A stretch of 64,000 nucleotides of DNA, taken from CAVYUC01 sp963783085 (GTDB lineage Bacteria; Bacteroidota; Bacteroidia; Bacteroidales; Prolixibacteraceae). This document shows positions 8,974-19,500 of this stretch, piece after piece. A program made the position numbers and the translations under genes. The DNA is taken from the NCBI GenBank assembly GCA_963783085.1, contig CAWAMJ010000020.1, forward strand, positions 620,001-684,000, written 5' to 3'. How positions within the stretch are numbered: the first letter of the stretch is position 1; the number at the start of each line of letters is the position of its first letter. Below the pieces are notes generated by a model. It was not told where the DNA came from and made no database searches. It saw only the letters and a list, made by a program, of their open reading frames with translations.

Positions 8974-10710
8974 ATGAGTTTGTATTTTAAAATAAAACGC
9001 AATCTGTTTCCTGTTCAAAACGGGATACCAGGTTTTATCCCGCAATTCCGGCTGGAAGGGCGTTCCAGAAATGGCGACGATGACTCGGGCCTGGAAATGA
9101 GAACGGCAGATCCACTTTGGATACTGGGACGCCAGTGGCAATTTGGGGAATTTAAAGGAGAAGACAACGGCTCGCCCATTGGCGCTTTTGCCAGTTACAG
9201 AAAAGAGCTGCTAAATTTTTATTCTTTTCTGAATTCGGAATCGAAACTGGAAATCGGAAATGTTCCGCTGGAAGCCCGGGTGGAAGCCATTGAAGTGCAA
9301 CCAACGGGTTTGCGCGATAAAGTGCGGATCGGGCAAAAGTTTGAAGAATTAATCAAAGTAAATTTCCCGGCTAATGAAGCTGACAGTTTTATTACGAAGC
9401 TGAGAATTGAGTTTTCATTAAACACGGAAGAAAAAACGGATCAAAAATCCCAAAGTTTTTTGAAACTGATGGCCGGGAATGTAATTGATGGTGGACGTTT
9501 ATGGGAGAAAATACGGAAAAATGAATTTCCGGGCGGTGATTTTGCGCCATTGGAAACAGTAGCCGGCAAACTCAAAAAATGGTACCGGGATTTGTACCTG
9601 CCAACGCAGGAAGAATCTTCCTGGCATTCTGAAAATCTGGTGCATAAATTTAATATTCATGGTGAAAAAGATATTGAACTAAATGCTCCGGATTATCAAA
9701 GCGGACATCTCGACTGGTACTCTTTTGACAGCTCCGGCATTCAAATTAATCCATCAGAAAATACAAAAGATTCGGATGTATTTATGCCGGTTCAGGTTTC
9801 ATTTGCCGCGATGCCCGATAAACGGCTGTTTTCGTTTGAAGACAGTAAACTCGATTTGTCAGGTTTGGAAGTCGATCAGGCAGACCTTGTGAAACTGCTG
9901 ATTATCGATTTTTCGCTGGTTTCCGACAACGATTGGTTTACCATTCCCTTCGAAATGGAACCGGGTGAAATATCCTGGATTAACCGCATCACTGTAAAAG
10001 ATGTGTTCGGAATTACAACCATTATTAATAATGATAAAAATACCGGTCAGGTTTTAGATGCGAATCCGCTTAAAATGTGGGATATATTTAAAATCAGACC
10101 ATCGGATTTGTTAAGGGAAAGAGGACTGAACAATCAGGAACTTTATAAAAAGGAGGAGCATTTTCTTTATTTGCCGCCTGTTACCACATTTCGTCAGGAG
10201 TCGCGTCCGCTGGAGGAAATCCTTTTCCTGCGCGACGAATATGCCAATATGGTGTGGGGAATTGAAAAAATAGTTTGTAATAAACTGGGGAAACCGGTAA
10301 ATGGCTTCGATCTTCATTTGGAATTGAACGGCCCCTTCATCAATCCCGAAGAACGGGAAACTGCAATGCCACAATTCCGGCTGGCAACGCAGGTACCAAC
10401 AAACTGGATTCCCTATTTACCTTTTCAAATTGAAGAAGGAAACAGCAATATTGAATTGCGGCGGGCGGTGATGATGCGAAATGAATCGGACACAGATCCT
10501 AAAGACATTGATCCGATCTCCTCGCTGGCCCAAAATGATTTACTGACAGTCAGGGAAGAAGCCATTCCCCGTGCAGGAATTCGTGTGCAACTAACCCGGC
10601 AACGGGTGCGGGGAACCGATGGCAAAACCTACATCTGGTTAGGTCGGAAAGTACTGGCAGGCAGAGGCGAAGGCAGCAGCGGGTTAAAATTTGACCAACT
10701 GCTGTATTGA
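8974..10710 (+). CDS. Uncharacterised 578-residue protein of the large-protein locus
   Basis: The N-terminus carries a striking block, FPVQNGIPGFIPQFRLEGR followed by ADPLWILGRQWQFGEF at residues 45-60 and GEDNGSPIGA. I recall this block from uncharacterised proteins of cyanobacteria, actinobacteria and Bacteroidota, where it occurs beside relatives of the other genes here; no function is known to me. There is no signal peptide, membrane span or recognised catalytic residue. The C-terminus has a conserved-looking basic run, QLTRQRVRGTDGKTYIWLGR. It begins nine bases after the previous stop, so translational coupling is likely. Confidence 0.7.
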   Translation: MSLYFKIKRNLFPVQNGIPGFIPQFRLEGRSRNGDDDSGLEMRTADPLWILGRQWQFGEFKGEDNGSPIGAFASYRKELLNFYSFLNSESKLEIGNVPLEARVEAIEVQPTGLRDKVRIGQKFEELIKVNFPANEADSFITKLRIEFSLNTEEKTDQKSQSFLKLMAGNVIDGGRLWEKIRKNEFPGGDFAPLETVAGKLKKWYRDLYLPTQEESSWHSENLVHKFNIHGEKDIELNAPDYQSGHLDWYSFDSSGIQINPSENTKDSDVFMPVQVSFAAMPDKRLFSFEDSKLDLSGLEVDQADLVKLLIIDFSLVSDNDWFTIPFEMEPGEISWINRITVKDVFGITTIINNDKNTGQVLDANPLKMWDIFKIRPSDLLRERGLNNQELYKKEEHFLYLPPVTTFRQESRPLEEILFLRDEYANMVWGIEKIVCNKLGKPVNGFDLHLELNGPFINPEERETAMPQFRLATQVPTNWIPYLPFQIEEGNSNIELRRAVMMRNESDTDPKDIDPISSLAQNDLLTVREEAIPRAGIRVQLTRQRVRGTDGKTYIWLGRKVLAGRGEGSSGLKFDQLLY

Positions 10711-10747
10711 TAGTATTATTTAGAGCTGTGAATATCAATTCATTTTG

Positions 10748-10800
10748 CCCTATCCCTAAAGGGAACGAATTGATTTTCTCTGCTCCCTTTAGAGAAGGGG
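10748..10800. repeat. Imperfect inverted repeat (CCCTAAAGGGA type)
   Basis: Arms 10748-10764 (CCCTATCCCTAAAGGGA) and 10784-10800 (TCCCTTTAGAGAAGGGG) pair at about 14 of 17 positions around a 19-base loop. It lies in the 187-base gap inside the large-protein locus, the only sizeable gap there apart from the ends. It resembles the CCCCTAAA/TTTAGGGG hairpins inside the palindromic element at 27683-27822. It may be a REP-like repeat or an attenuating structure. Confidence 0.55.
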
Positions 10801-10897
10801 TGAACGGAGAGAATCAAGATAACAATGAATAGAGTGAAAAATCGGAGACTAGTTGTAAAACGGATGAACGAAAAAACAAAATTTAAGATGCTGTTAA

Positions 10898-11233
10898 ATG
10901 ACACAACAGGTTAATTATTTCATACCATATGTACGGCAGGGCTTAATTACTCTGGCAGACCAGGGCCAGGCTCCTGGAAAGAGAACGGTTGTCCCGGTAA
11001 AACTTACGGTTACAGCTTCCGGCAACACAAATAATCCGGTTAATACGGAAACTGTCACGAAGAACATTACGCTTTTTGGGCCGGGAGATGTAATGGGAAT
11101 AAACGAAAATATTATTTCGCGTCTGGCGCCGTCTCCGAATACGCAAAATTTTGGAACCTTGCTGACACCTTTTATTGAATTTGCCGAACCCGATTTTTTA
11201 TGGCGGTTCAGCAGCCTGCAAAGCTGCCGGTAA
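10898..11233 (+). CDS. Uncharacterised locus protein, N-terminal fragment (frameshifted)
   Basis: 111 residues beginning TQQVNYFIPYVRQGLITLAD and ending just after FIEFAEPDFLWRF. Removing one A from the AAA run at 11219-11222 joins it to the following frame and gives SSLQAAGKNWIPWLALIVLK. The motif order PDFLWRF then PWLALIVL matches a widespread but unnamed family I recall in other phyla. The repaired gene 10898-13715 would encode 938 residues. There is no signal peptide. The fragment alone is not expected to be functional. Confidence 0.65.
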   Translation: MTQQVNYFIPYVRQGLITLADQGQAPGKRTVVPVKLTVTASGNTNNPVNTETVTKNITLFGPGDVMGINENIISRLAPSPNTQNFGTLLTPFIEFAEPDFLWRFSSLQSCR

Positions 11234-13715
11234 AAACTGGATTCCTTGGTTGGCTCTCATTGTTTTAAAATCGGAAAATAACCAGGAGGAAGGGGAATTT
11301 GAGAAAATCCAAAATTCCAAAAAGGAACTCCCCCCTCAAATTCAGTTAAAACCAAATGCAATTTTGCCTGATTTGAAGGAATTGTGGCGGTGGGGGCACG
11401 TGCATAAATTAGAATTAAAAGAGGCTTCCGGAGAGCAGGTAATAAACAGCATAAAAATGGCGCCCAAAAAGGCAGTTTGCCGTTTGTTGTGCCCGCGGAA
11501 ATTAAAGCCGCAGACCAAATATCACGCTTTTTTAATCCCAGCATTTAAAATTGGCGCCGAAGCTGCAATGGGCATTACGGATGCAACCGAAGACAGGACC
11601 GTGCTCACCTGGGAAACACCAGCGGATGGTGCAGGCAAGACAATACCTTACTATTTCGACTGGGAATTCAGCACGGGCGCCGGTGACGATTTCGAGAACC
11701 TGGTGCGCAAATTAAAACCCCGGGATTTGGAAAATATGGGTACGCGGCCCATCGATTGCAGTAATCCGGGTTACGGAATGCAGGACGATAACGGATTGAT
11801 TTTGCAAATGGAAGCGGCATTGAAATCCCTGGATACAAAGATTCAAGCGTGGGGAATGGATATCTCTGGTGACAGTACGGATGCTGAACGCAGCAAAGAG
11901 AAACAGGGGGACATGGCGAATTTATTAAACCAAAGAGTCGAACAGATTGATTTGGGAAATGGTAAAACTGAAACCAAATTACGGGTAACTCCACCGGTTT
12001 ACGGCGAATGGTATGCATCGCTGGAAGGGAAACCAATCGGGAAAAATTCTCAAAACAGTAATCTTTGGCTGGAAGAACTAAACCTGGATTTCCGGCATCG
12101 GGCGGCGGCCGGACTTGGGGTGCATTTTGTAAAGGAAAATCAGGAAAAACTGATGAAAGCCGCCTGGGAACAGTTGAGCAAAATCCAAAAGGTAAACCAG
12201 GAACTCAACCTCGGAAGGTTTGGACGGGAAGTTTCAAACAAAATGTTCAGGCGGTTGGAAAAAATGAAGCCAAACAACGTGTTCAAAATGGCTTTACCGG
12301 TAAAAAATAAAATAGCTTTTGCACCGGAAAAAACTGTTGGCGCTTTCCTGAAAAGTAGTCCCATAACGAATAATCTGACGAGTGTAAAAGCAAAAAAATA
12401 TCTCTTCAAGGCAAATGGCGCGGAAGTAAAACCCGAATTTTCACCCGTAGTAAATTCCCGCCTGGTGAATTTGAGCTTCAGGGTGAACGGGCTAAAAGAT
12501 TCAGTAACAAGAATTGCCACATCACCCACCACACCGGTTGCCGACAAGGTGGATGAACAGTTCTCGGAAGCAGTGAATAAAACCATTTCAGCTTTAAATC
12601 CGAAAATTACCATTGAATCCAGGATAAAAAGCAGGATCACAACGTTCAGAAGCATTGAAAAAACCGAAAGCGCGCCAAACATTTCCGAAGAGGATGAATT
12701 ACATCCGGTAAAATGGTATCCCGAATTTCACCGTCCGATGTACCACTTTTTACGAGCGATGTCGCAGGAATACATTTTGCCCGGGTTGGAAAACGTGCCG
12801 CAAAATACGGTGGGACTTTTACAGACCAACCGCCGCTTTATTGAAGCTTTTATGGTGGGTTTAAATCATGAAATGGCGTCAGAACTGTTATGGAGGGAAT
12901 TTCCGACCGACCACCGCGGCAGCTATTTCAGAAGTTTCTGGGACACCACCATTTATTCGGTAGACGAAAATGAGAAAAAAGCCTTCAGGGAAACTGAAAT
13001 AGCTTCGGCTTTACTGGATGAAATCCGGAAAAAATACGGCGCCGATTTCGATACAATAGAAAAAATAGAATCAACTTACATCATCGCCGATCCAAACGAC
13101 ACAGAAAAGGAAGTTGCCGGTGCGTATGAAAATGCGGTTGAAAAATGGCTGCTAACCCGCGATGAGGACAAAGACATTGACAAGCTTGCCAACTGGAATA
13201 AAAAGAAACGGCTGGGAGATCATCCTGTGCCTGGCAAACCGAATAACGAGGAAGAAGATCAAAATCAAATGGTTGTGCTGATAAGAGGCGAACTGCTTCA
13301 AAAATTCAGCAACACACTAATCTATCTGGTAAAAAAGAAAAACGGCAAGCCCGATTTGAACCCGGATGCGGAGCGCATACATCCTGTTTTTGAAGGTGAA
13401 TTACCTCCTGATATCGTATTTCTTGGATTTCCGATTCCAAAAGCAGATGCCAGGAATTATTTTGTCGTTTTTGAAGAACGGATAACCGAACTGCGATTTG
13501 GGCTGGATGAAACTCCGGAAGGAGAATCGCCCGGACCTGAAATAAACGATTTTAGCTGGGAGCATTTTCCAACACTTTCTTCGGAGGGTTATTTGGATGG
13601 AAACCAACCTTCTATTTTTACTGAAAAATGGAACAATGCAGCATTTATCGGAAAAGTTATGATGCAAAAACAGGTGCGGGCGGCGATTGAGTTGGAAGAA
13701 TTACTGCCGGGATAA
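11175..13715 (+). CDS. Uncharacterised locus protein, main fragment (same gene as 10898)
   Basis: 846 residues as an open frame, but the first ~15 overlap the other frame and are not native; the true protein very probably starts at 10898. Visible features are the hydrophobic PWLALIVLK strand near the start, a central helical part (KLMKAAWEQLSKIQKVNQEL), and a C-terminal part with DRRFIEAFMVGLNHEM-like and WREFPTDHRGSYFRSFWD segments that look like a conserved fold. No known catalytic motif. It ends 22 bases before the next gene. It is probably a structural or scaffold component, which is inference from size and context. Confidence 0.7.
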   Translation: MNLPNPIFYGGSAACKAAGKNWIPWLALIVLKSENNQEEGEFEKIQNSKKELPPQIQLKPNAILPDLKELWRWGHVHKLELKEASGEQVINSIKMAPKKAVCRLLCPRKLKPQTKYHAFLIPAFKIGAEAAMGITDATEDRTVLTWETPADGAGKTIPYYFDWEFSTGAGDDFENLVRKLKPRDLENMGTRPIDCSNPGYGMQDDNGLILQMEAALKSLDTKIQAWGMDISGDSTDAERSKEKQGDMANLLNQRVEQIDLGNGKTETKLRVTPPVYGEWYASLEGKPIGKNSQNSNLWLEELNLDFRHRAAAGLGVHFVKENQEKLMKAAWEQLSKIQKVNQELNLGRFGREVSNKMFRRLEKMKPNNVFKMALPVKNKIAFAPEKTVGAFLKSSPITNNLTSVKAKKYLFKANGAEVKPEFSPVVNSRLVNLSFRVNGLKDSVTRIATSPTTPVADKVDEQFSEAVNKTISALNPKITIESRIKSRITTFRSIEKTESAPNISEEDELHPVKWYPEFHRPMYHFLRAMSQEYILPGLENVPQNTVGLLQTNRRFIEAFMVGLNHEMASELLWREFPTDHRGSYFRSFWDTTIYSVDENEKKAFRETEIASALLDEIRKKYGADFDTIEKIESTYIIADPNDTEKEVAGAYENAVEKWLLTRDEDKDIDKLANWNKKKRLGDHPVPGKPNNEEEDQNQMVVLIRGELLQKFSNTLIYLVKKKNGKPDLNPDAERIHPVFEGELPPDIVFLGFPIPKADARNYFVVFEERITELRFGLDETPEGESPGPEINDFSWEHFPTLSSEGYLDGNQPSIFTEKWNNAAFIGKVMMQKQVRAAIELEELLPG

Positions 13716-13737
13716 CCGGCCATTTTAACTGAAAAGT

Positions 13738-16545
13738 ATGGCAACGATTATACCAAATCTGAAAAGAGGCCAGACGATATTCGAGCAGTTGGCAGAATAT
13801 CCGCTTCCGAAAAAAAAAGGTATAAAAGACTATATTTTTTACATTGTTTCAACTTCACACGGTTATGGATTAGGCGCAAGTGTATTTTTCCGGAAATACT
13901 ATAAAAATCATTTTGAAAAAAATGCCAAAAGTCTGGAAGAAATCATCGATATCCTGCATTCGGAAATTCAGGCGAAACCCATAGACCAAATCCGCGAAAT
14001 TGTTATTGTTTCTCACGGAAACATGCGCGAACTGCTTTTCCCTGTCACAAAAAACGCGTTTGACAGTGTTGAAAACAAAGCGAAATATCAAATCATACGG
14101 CCGGGTACGCTTGTGAATCTGCAGCAGGCATTTGAAGCCGGTGACGCCGCTTTGCAGGATTTTAAAACCAAAAGAAAAGAAGTTGTTAAAAAGCTTTTGG
14201 ACACTTCCCGGATAACCATACGGGCCTGCAATTTCGGCTCGTCCAGCGACGGCTTGTTTGCTTTATATGCTTTTTTCGGGGGAAGGGCCAATGTTTACGC
14301 ACCCTGTGAATACCAGTTCTTTCTCGACCGGTTGGGCATCGGTCCGGAATCGAGGTTGAAAAACGATTTGGACTTTTATCAGCACCTCGTAAAACAGGGC
14401 TACATTTCACGAAAAACAAAGAACAGCGAGAAAAGAAGGGTGAAAATAATTAAAGCGCTTACCGAGCCGGGACGAAGAAAACATCGGTTTCAACTTTCGG
14501 GATACACCCTTGAAAACAATAGAGTTGTCAGCGGAGACAAAGATGAACACGATTCCTTTGTCAAGGCATTCGATCAAAAAACCATTCCTGATTCCGTCAA
14601 AGACAGGTTTAACCAGGAACAGCTTCCTTTATCCGGTGAACAAACGGTTCTGATAAAAAAGAAGGGCGGGAAATGGATATTGTTTGACGATAAACTGAGA
14701 ATAGACCATCATACGTATAAAATAGAGTATACCATCCAGGTGGAATTCGAACAGTTCTCCAATGAGGAGAATCACCGGGCCGGCCTTTTTGTATATCCTG
14801 TTTTAAACCACCGGAAAGCACTTCCGTCTATTCCAATTCAACTGTTTTTTTCGGACGATCAGGATGAACAGTTCAAAGGCCAGATTTTTGAACTGGCTGC
14901 TTATTCAACCGACCCCGACCAGGGACCGGATGCCCCCAAAAAAGTAAATTATGATGCTTATGAAAAGTTACTGGATGAAGGTAATTTCCAGGACAGCTCC
15001 GGGCACAACATTCTTGCATTTTTCGAAAACGAAGGAATTTCGCTTAAAAATCCCCGGATCGTACAGTTGCCTCCCGCAAAAACAGGGAAACAGTGGGAAA
15101 TTCAGGACGACGAAGGCTCCTATAAAATCAAAGAATCATTCTATTACATCTACCCAACAGGTTTTAACACAGCGCTAAAGGTGTTTGAGCCGGTGACCAG
15201 GGAAAAACGCCTCGATTTTTTTGAATACCAGGGTAGCGATCCCGATAATCCCGGAACGGAATTAATGGCTTATATGGACGGCCATTCGCTGGAAGAACTT
15301 TTTGATCTCATTCATTATTTGCGGAATCCCTATAAGGAAGAGCATGCTTTTTACATTTATATGGCACAGGAAGCCATGCAAAGAAAAGCTGAATTTATGA
15401 CTTGGCCATTGGAAAAAGAAGCGAATGAAAGAAGAGCGAACGAACCCATTTATTTCCCGTCATGGGAAACGTTGAACGATTTGGAAAGAAATGACAAAGA
15501 TAAGTTTGCCTATAGTTTTAGCAATGTGTGGCGGGAAGCCAGGGAGTCTTCTTCGAGAAATAAAGAATTTACCGTCGATTTGTTTGAGGAAAGAAAATTG
15601 CCGTTTCCTGCAATTCTTCTTGAAAAAATAATGGAACCCGATTCGCCGGAAAATGATCCGGATGTTCTGGAGAAGGATTCCAACAATCCGAAAGGCGTTC
15701 CCGATCCGCCACCCGAATATTTCGACAAGGAAATTGCATTTGAAGAAATTAAGCCGAAGCAGGATGTCAGTTGTCAGAAATTCAAAGAGTTACTGGAGAT
15801 TATCAAGCAAAATAAGGGCAAAAAATGGGAAGAAATTGAAAAAATATTCAAAGAAACCAAGTTTGACGGTTCTACAACTCTTTACGACTATTTTACATCT
15901 GACTATGGTTACAGTTCTTTTGAATTTGCAAGTCAGATACTCGAAATGTTTTCTCCTTACGCTGCCGATTCCGGAATAGTTGGAGCTTTAGGAACTTTTG
16001 CGGAATCGAGGCTGTTTTTTGCCGGCGGTGTATTTTTTGCCATCGCAGGCCCCCTGTTGATGATGAAAAATATACTGGGTGAAATAAGCCAGGGAAAAAA
16101 GAATTTTAAGGCATTTGGGATTGTTACCGGATTAAAACAGGGAAATTCCATGATCACGGAAATCATAGTCAAATACGATATGAACGGAGTTCCTATTGCA
16201 GATTCATACGATTTGTTGCCGAAAGCTCCCGACCACCTCGACGCCTATCTAACGTTTACCGGATATACCAGGGTGTACATTGTAATGTCTGAATTTATTG
16301 ATGCACATAAAGAGGGGTATATTATGGGTGTGAATGAAGTGAACAAGGCATTGAATGAAGACTTAAGGAATTACATGAGAATTTTCAAACAGTATGTTTT
16401 AAGCAAGGGGCTCAACGAGTGTCATTTTAAAGTGTTGCTCGAATCGGGTTTAGTTGATGAGAATGCCGTTAAACGGGCAATCCTTCACGGTTTGCACAAT
16501 CAGATTTCAAAAATTGCGAGATATGATTCGATCAAGACGAAATAG
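13738..16545 (+). CDS. Large protein with caspase-like (clan CD) His/Cys pattern
   Basis: 935 residues. The N-terminal 200 carry two hydrophobic strands each ending in a typical clan CD position: EIVIVSHGN with His93 and ITIRACNFG with Cys164, followed by GGRANVYAP. That is the layout of caspase, gingipain and CHAT folds, where His and Cys form the catalytic dyad; I infer a protease or a related fold, not a proven one. The middle is beta-rich (TYKIEYTIQVEFEQF). Near residues 745-785 lies a glycine-rich hydrophobic stretch (FFAGGVFFAIAGPLLMM) that could be a membrane-inserting hairpin. No signal peptide. Twenty-two bases separate it from the gene before and about 27 from the gene after. Confidence 0.6.
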   Translation: MATIIPNLKRGQTIFEQLAEYPLPKKKGIKDYIFYIVSTSHGYGLGASVFFRKYYKNHFEKNAKSLEEIIDILHSEIQAKPIDQIREIVIVSHGNMRELLFPVTKNAFDSVENKAKYQIIRPGTLVNLQQAFEAGDAALQDFKTKRKEVVKKLLDTSRITIRACNFGSSSDGLFALYAFFGGRANVYAPCEYQFFLDRLGIGPESRLKNDLDFYQHLVKQGYISRKTKNSEKRRVKIIKALTEPGRRKHRFQLSGYTLENNRVVSGDKDEHDSFVKAFDQKTIPDSVKDRFNQEQLPLSGEQTVLIKKKGGKWILFDDKLRIDHHTYKIEYTIQVEFEQFSNEENHRAGLFVYPVLNHRKALPSIPIQLFFSDDQDEQFKGQIFELAAYSTDPDQGPDAPKKVNYDAYEKLLDEGNFQDSSGHNILAFFENEGISLKNPRIVQLPPAKTGKQWEIQDDEGSYKIKESFYYIYPTGFNTALKVFEPVTREKRLDFFEYQGSDPDNPGTELMAYMDGHSLEELFDLIHYLRNPYKEEHAFYIYMAQEAMQRKAEFMTWPLEKEANERRANEPIYFPSWETLNDLERNDKDKFAYSFSNVWREARESSSRNKEFTVDLFEERKLPFPAILLEKIMEPDSPENDPDVLEKDSNNPKGVPDPPPEYFDKEIAFEEIKPKQDVSCQKFKELLEIIKQNKGKKWEEIEKIFKETKFDGSTTLYDYFTSDYGYSSFEFASQILEMFSPYAADSGIVGALGTFAESRLFFAGGVFFAIAGPLLMMKNILGEISQGKKNFKAFGIVTGLKQGNSMITEIIVKYDMNGVPIADSYDLLPKAPDHLDAYLTFTGYTRVYIVMSEFIDAHKEGYIMGVNEVNKALNEDLRNYMRIFKQYVLSKGLNECHFKVLLESGLVDENAVKRAILHGLHNQISKIARYDSIKTK

Positions 16546-16572
16546 CTATTGGATTTTAAAAATGCAGCAGTA

Positions 16573-19500
16573 ATGAACAGCGAAGAAATGAAGAACCAGC
16601 TTTCATACCTCTGTCTTTCAATTCGGGATCTTGTTGCTCCCCTGGAGGAAGGCTTGGCCTCGCCTGAAGGATTGGAATATCTTTTTCAAAAATACGGATG
16701 GGAAGCGGAACTGGATGAAGAAACTTATGAAAAGCTAAAACAAGCCCTGACACTGAAAGAGCCGCTTGAAAACTTTATTGCTGCGGTTGATTCACTAATC
16801 GAAAATACATCGGGAACAGATTTCAACACGTCAGAATTGATAGTTATTATTGAACAGGGAAACACGCTTATTCAAACGCTGGCAAATTTTGACGTGAAAA
16901 ATCTGTCGGAGTTAAATGGTCCCCTGAAAGATCCGGCATTCTGGAGAGATATTGCGGATCACGTACTGGATGATTTACTGGTAACCTATATCCGGCTCTA
17001 CCAACCAGTTGCTCATGCGCTTCTGCAACTCTTCGGCGTTATCCGGTTTGAAGAGATAACCAGCCAATCCGCGTTAAAAATTCCGTATACCAGGGCCATT
17101 GTGGATTGGAACCAACTCGTTCAACTCGTTTCGAATCCGTTGGAAGCTTTTAACAATTATTACCACTGGAAACAACAAAATCAAAACTTCAACCACAGGC
17201 AATTACTGCAAAACATACATGAAGCATTCGAAGCCTTGAAGGTTCACTCCATGGTTTTAGTCCCGTCTGAGGACTTTTTAAATAACACAACATTTAATCC
17301 GTCGCCGGAATACAACCGGGAAAAGGAAGTTATGGAATTATACGTTCCTTTTTTGTATGGGATGAGCCTTGCCGATCGGGCTGTTATAGAACTTGGATTG
17401 TCCGTAATCCCTATTCCCAAAGATAATTCCAACCCGCCGGCAGGCCTGTTGGTGCGCCCGGTAAGCAGGGGCGGGGCCGGACAGGAGATCACGTTAAATG
17501 ATGATTTCAGGCTGGATTGGAAATTTCAGGTGGATTCAACAAACCTGCTGCAATTGAAAATTTTTCCGGATGATATCCATTTCGACAGTGGGGAACCAAC
17601 TGTTGGTGTTGCATTTGGATTTCACAGCACGTTTGCTCAACCGCGGTACATTTTTGGAAACGAAAAAACCACGCATTTAAAACTGCAGCAAATCAGTGTT
17701 GAATGTAAAATTCTGGGAAGCCCATCCGATCCGGAAGTTCAACTGGTTCTTGGAATACACGGGAATCCCGGGTTAAGCGCTGTTCTGCTTTTGAATGATG
17801 CCGATAATTTCCTGAATGAAACGGTTGCCAGGCGTCCCCTGGAAGCGGGCTTCTCGCCTGAGATTGCCTGGTCAAATAAAACCGGTATTACCTTCAACGG
17901 AAATATTGCCGTTGATGCTGCCATACCCCTGAACAAAGAAGTAGCAGGTATAAAGTTTAAAACCCTCTATTTTTCAATTGAGCAGGGAAAAAATAACGAA
18001 ACTGCACAAAGCGCATTTTTAAATGTTGGCATTAGCCTGGGCGGAAATTTGGGGCCTGTTGATTTTACAGTCGATAAGGTGGGTATTAGTTTGAATGGTA
18101 TGCCCTATACCAGGCAGCAGCTTCAGGAGCAGAAATTTAAAAAGCCGACCCTGGTTTTTGGAAATTTCGGTTTGGACCTGAATTTTCTGCCACCCAAAGG
18201 CATCGGAATTAAGGTAGATTCAGAAATAATTACCGGCGGCGGCTTTCTGGAATTCGACCCGGATAATGACCGTTATTCCGGTGTTTTAGCCCTGAAACTG
18301 GCGCTCGAAAAAAGGGATATTGGTTTGGTTGCCATTGGACTGATTAACACCCGTTTGCCCAACGGAGAAAAAGGCTTCTCGATGTTAGTCAGCATCAGCG
18401 TGTTCTTTTCACCGGCCATTCCGCTGTCTTTCGGGTTTACGCTCAATGCCGCGGGAGGATTGGTCGGTATTTACCGCACCATGAAAGTGGACATTTTAAG
18501 GGAGCGAATCCAAAACGGTGCGGTTAAATCCATCATGTTTCCGGAAAATGTTATCGAAAATGCCTCAAAAATTATCAGCGATTTGAGGGCTGTTTTCCCG
18601 CCACAGAAAAAGCATTACGTGGTGGCGCCTTTCTTTAAAATCGGCTACGGCACACCCACGGTAATGGAGGTAGATTTGGGACTTCTCCTTGAGTTTCCGT
18701 TTGTAGGAAGGATTATTTTGCTCGGGAGTTTGGGAGTATATCTGCCTAACAGGGAGGCGGAAAAACGCTTAGGGGAACTGCATGTGGATATCTTTGGGGA
18801 CTTCAATTTTGCAGGGTCGTACATTTTAATTGAAGGCCGGCTGCGCGATTCGAACCTGGTTGAAGTTGCGCTGACCGGAGGCTTTGCCTTTATGCTGGAC
18901 TGGGGAAGCAACCCGCAGTTTTTGTTGTCGGTTGGCGGGTACCACCCGCGGTATAAAAAGCCGGCCCGGTTTCCTGAGGTTTCACGGGTAACTGCACTTA
19001 TTAAAAGAGGAGACGATATCCGGTTGTCTTGCCAGTATTACCAGGCAATTACGTCCAATTCTTATCAAATAGGGATTAGCGCCGAACTGGTGGTCAAAAA
19101 AGGCCATGCCCGGGCGTATGGCTTTTTAGGATTTAATGCCTTGCTGCAATTCGATCCATTTTATTTTGAAGCAGATATCCGAATCAGCGTGGAAGTTTCC
19201 TACCGCGGCAGATCGTTTTTTGGAATCGAGCTTGAATTTCTGCTCAGCGGTCCGGAACCCTGGCGCGCCAAGGGATATGCAAAAATCAAGGTGCTGTTCT
19301 TCTCCCTGAAAATTAAATTCAATTATACCTGGGGCCACGAACAAAAAGTGGTTCCGGTAATCGTGAAACCTGATGCCTTGCTGGAAAAATTAAAGGTACA
19401 GTTGAAGCAATCTGCGAACTGGTCGGCAAAACTACCTGCAGGATTTACTGCGTCAGAATCGTTACGGAGCCTGGAAGAAACGGAAAAACAGGATCAGATA

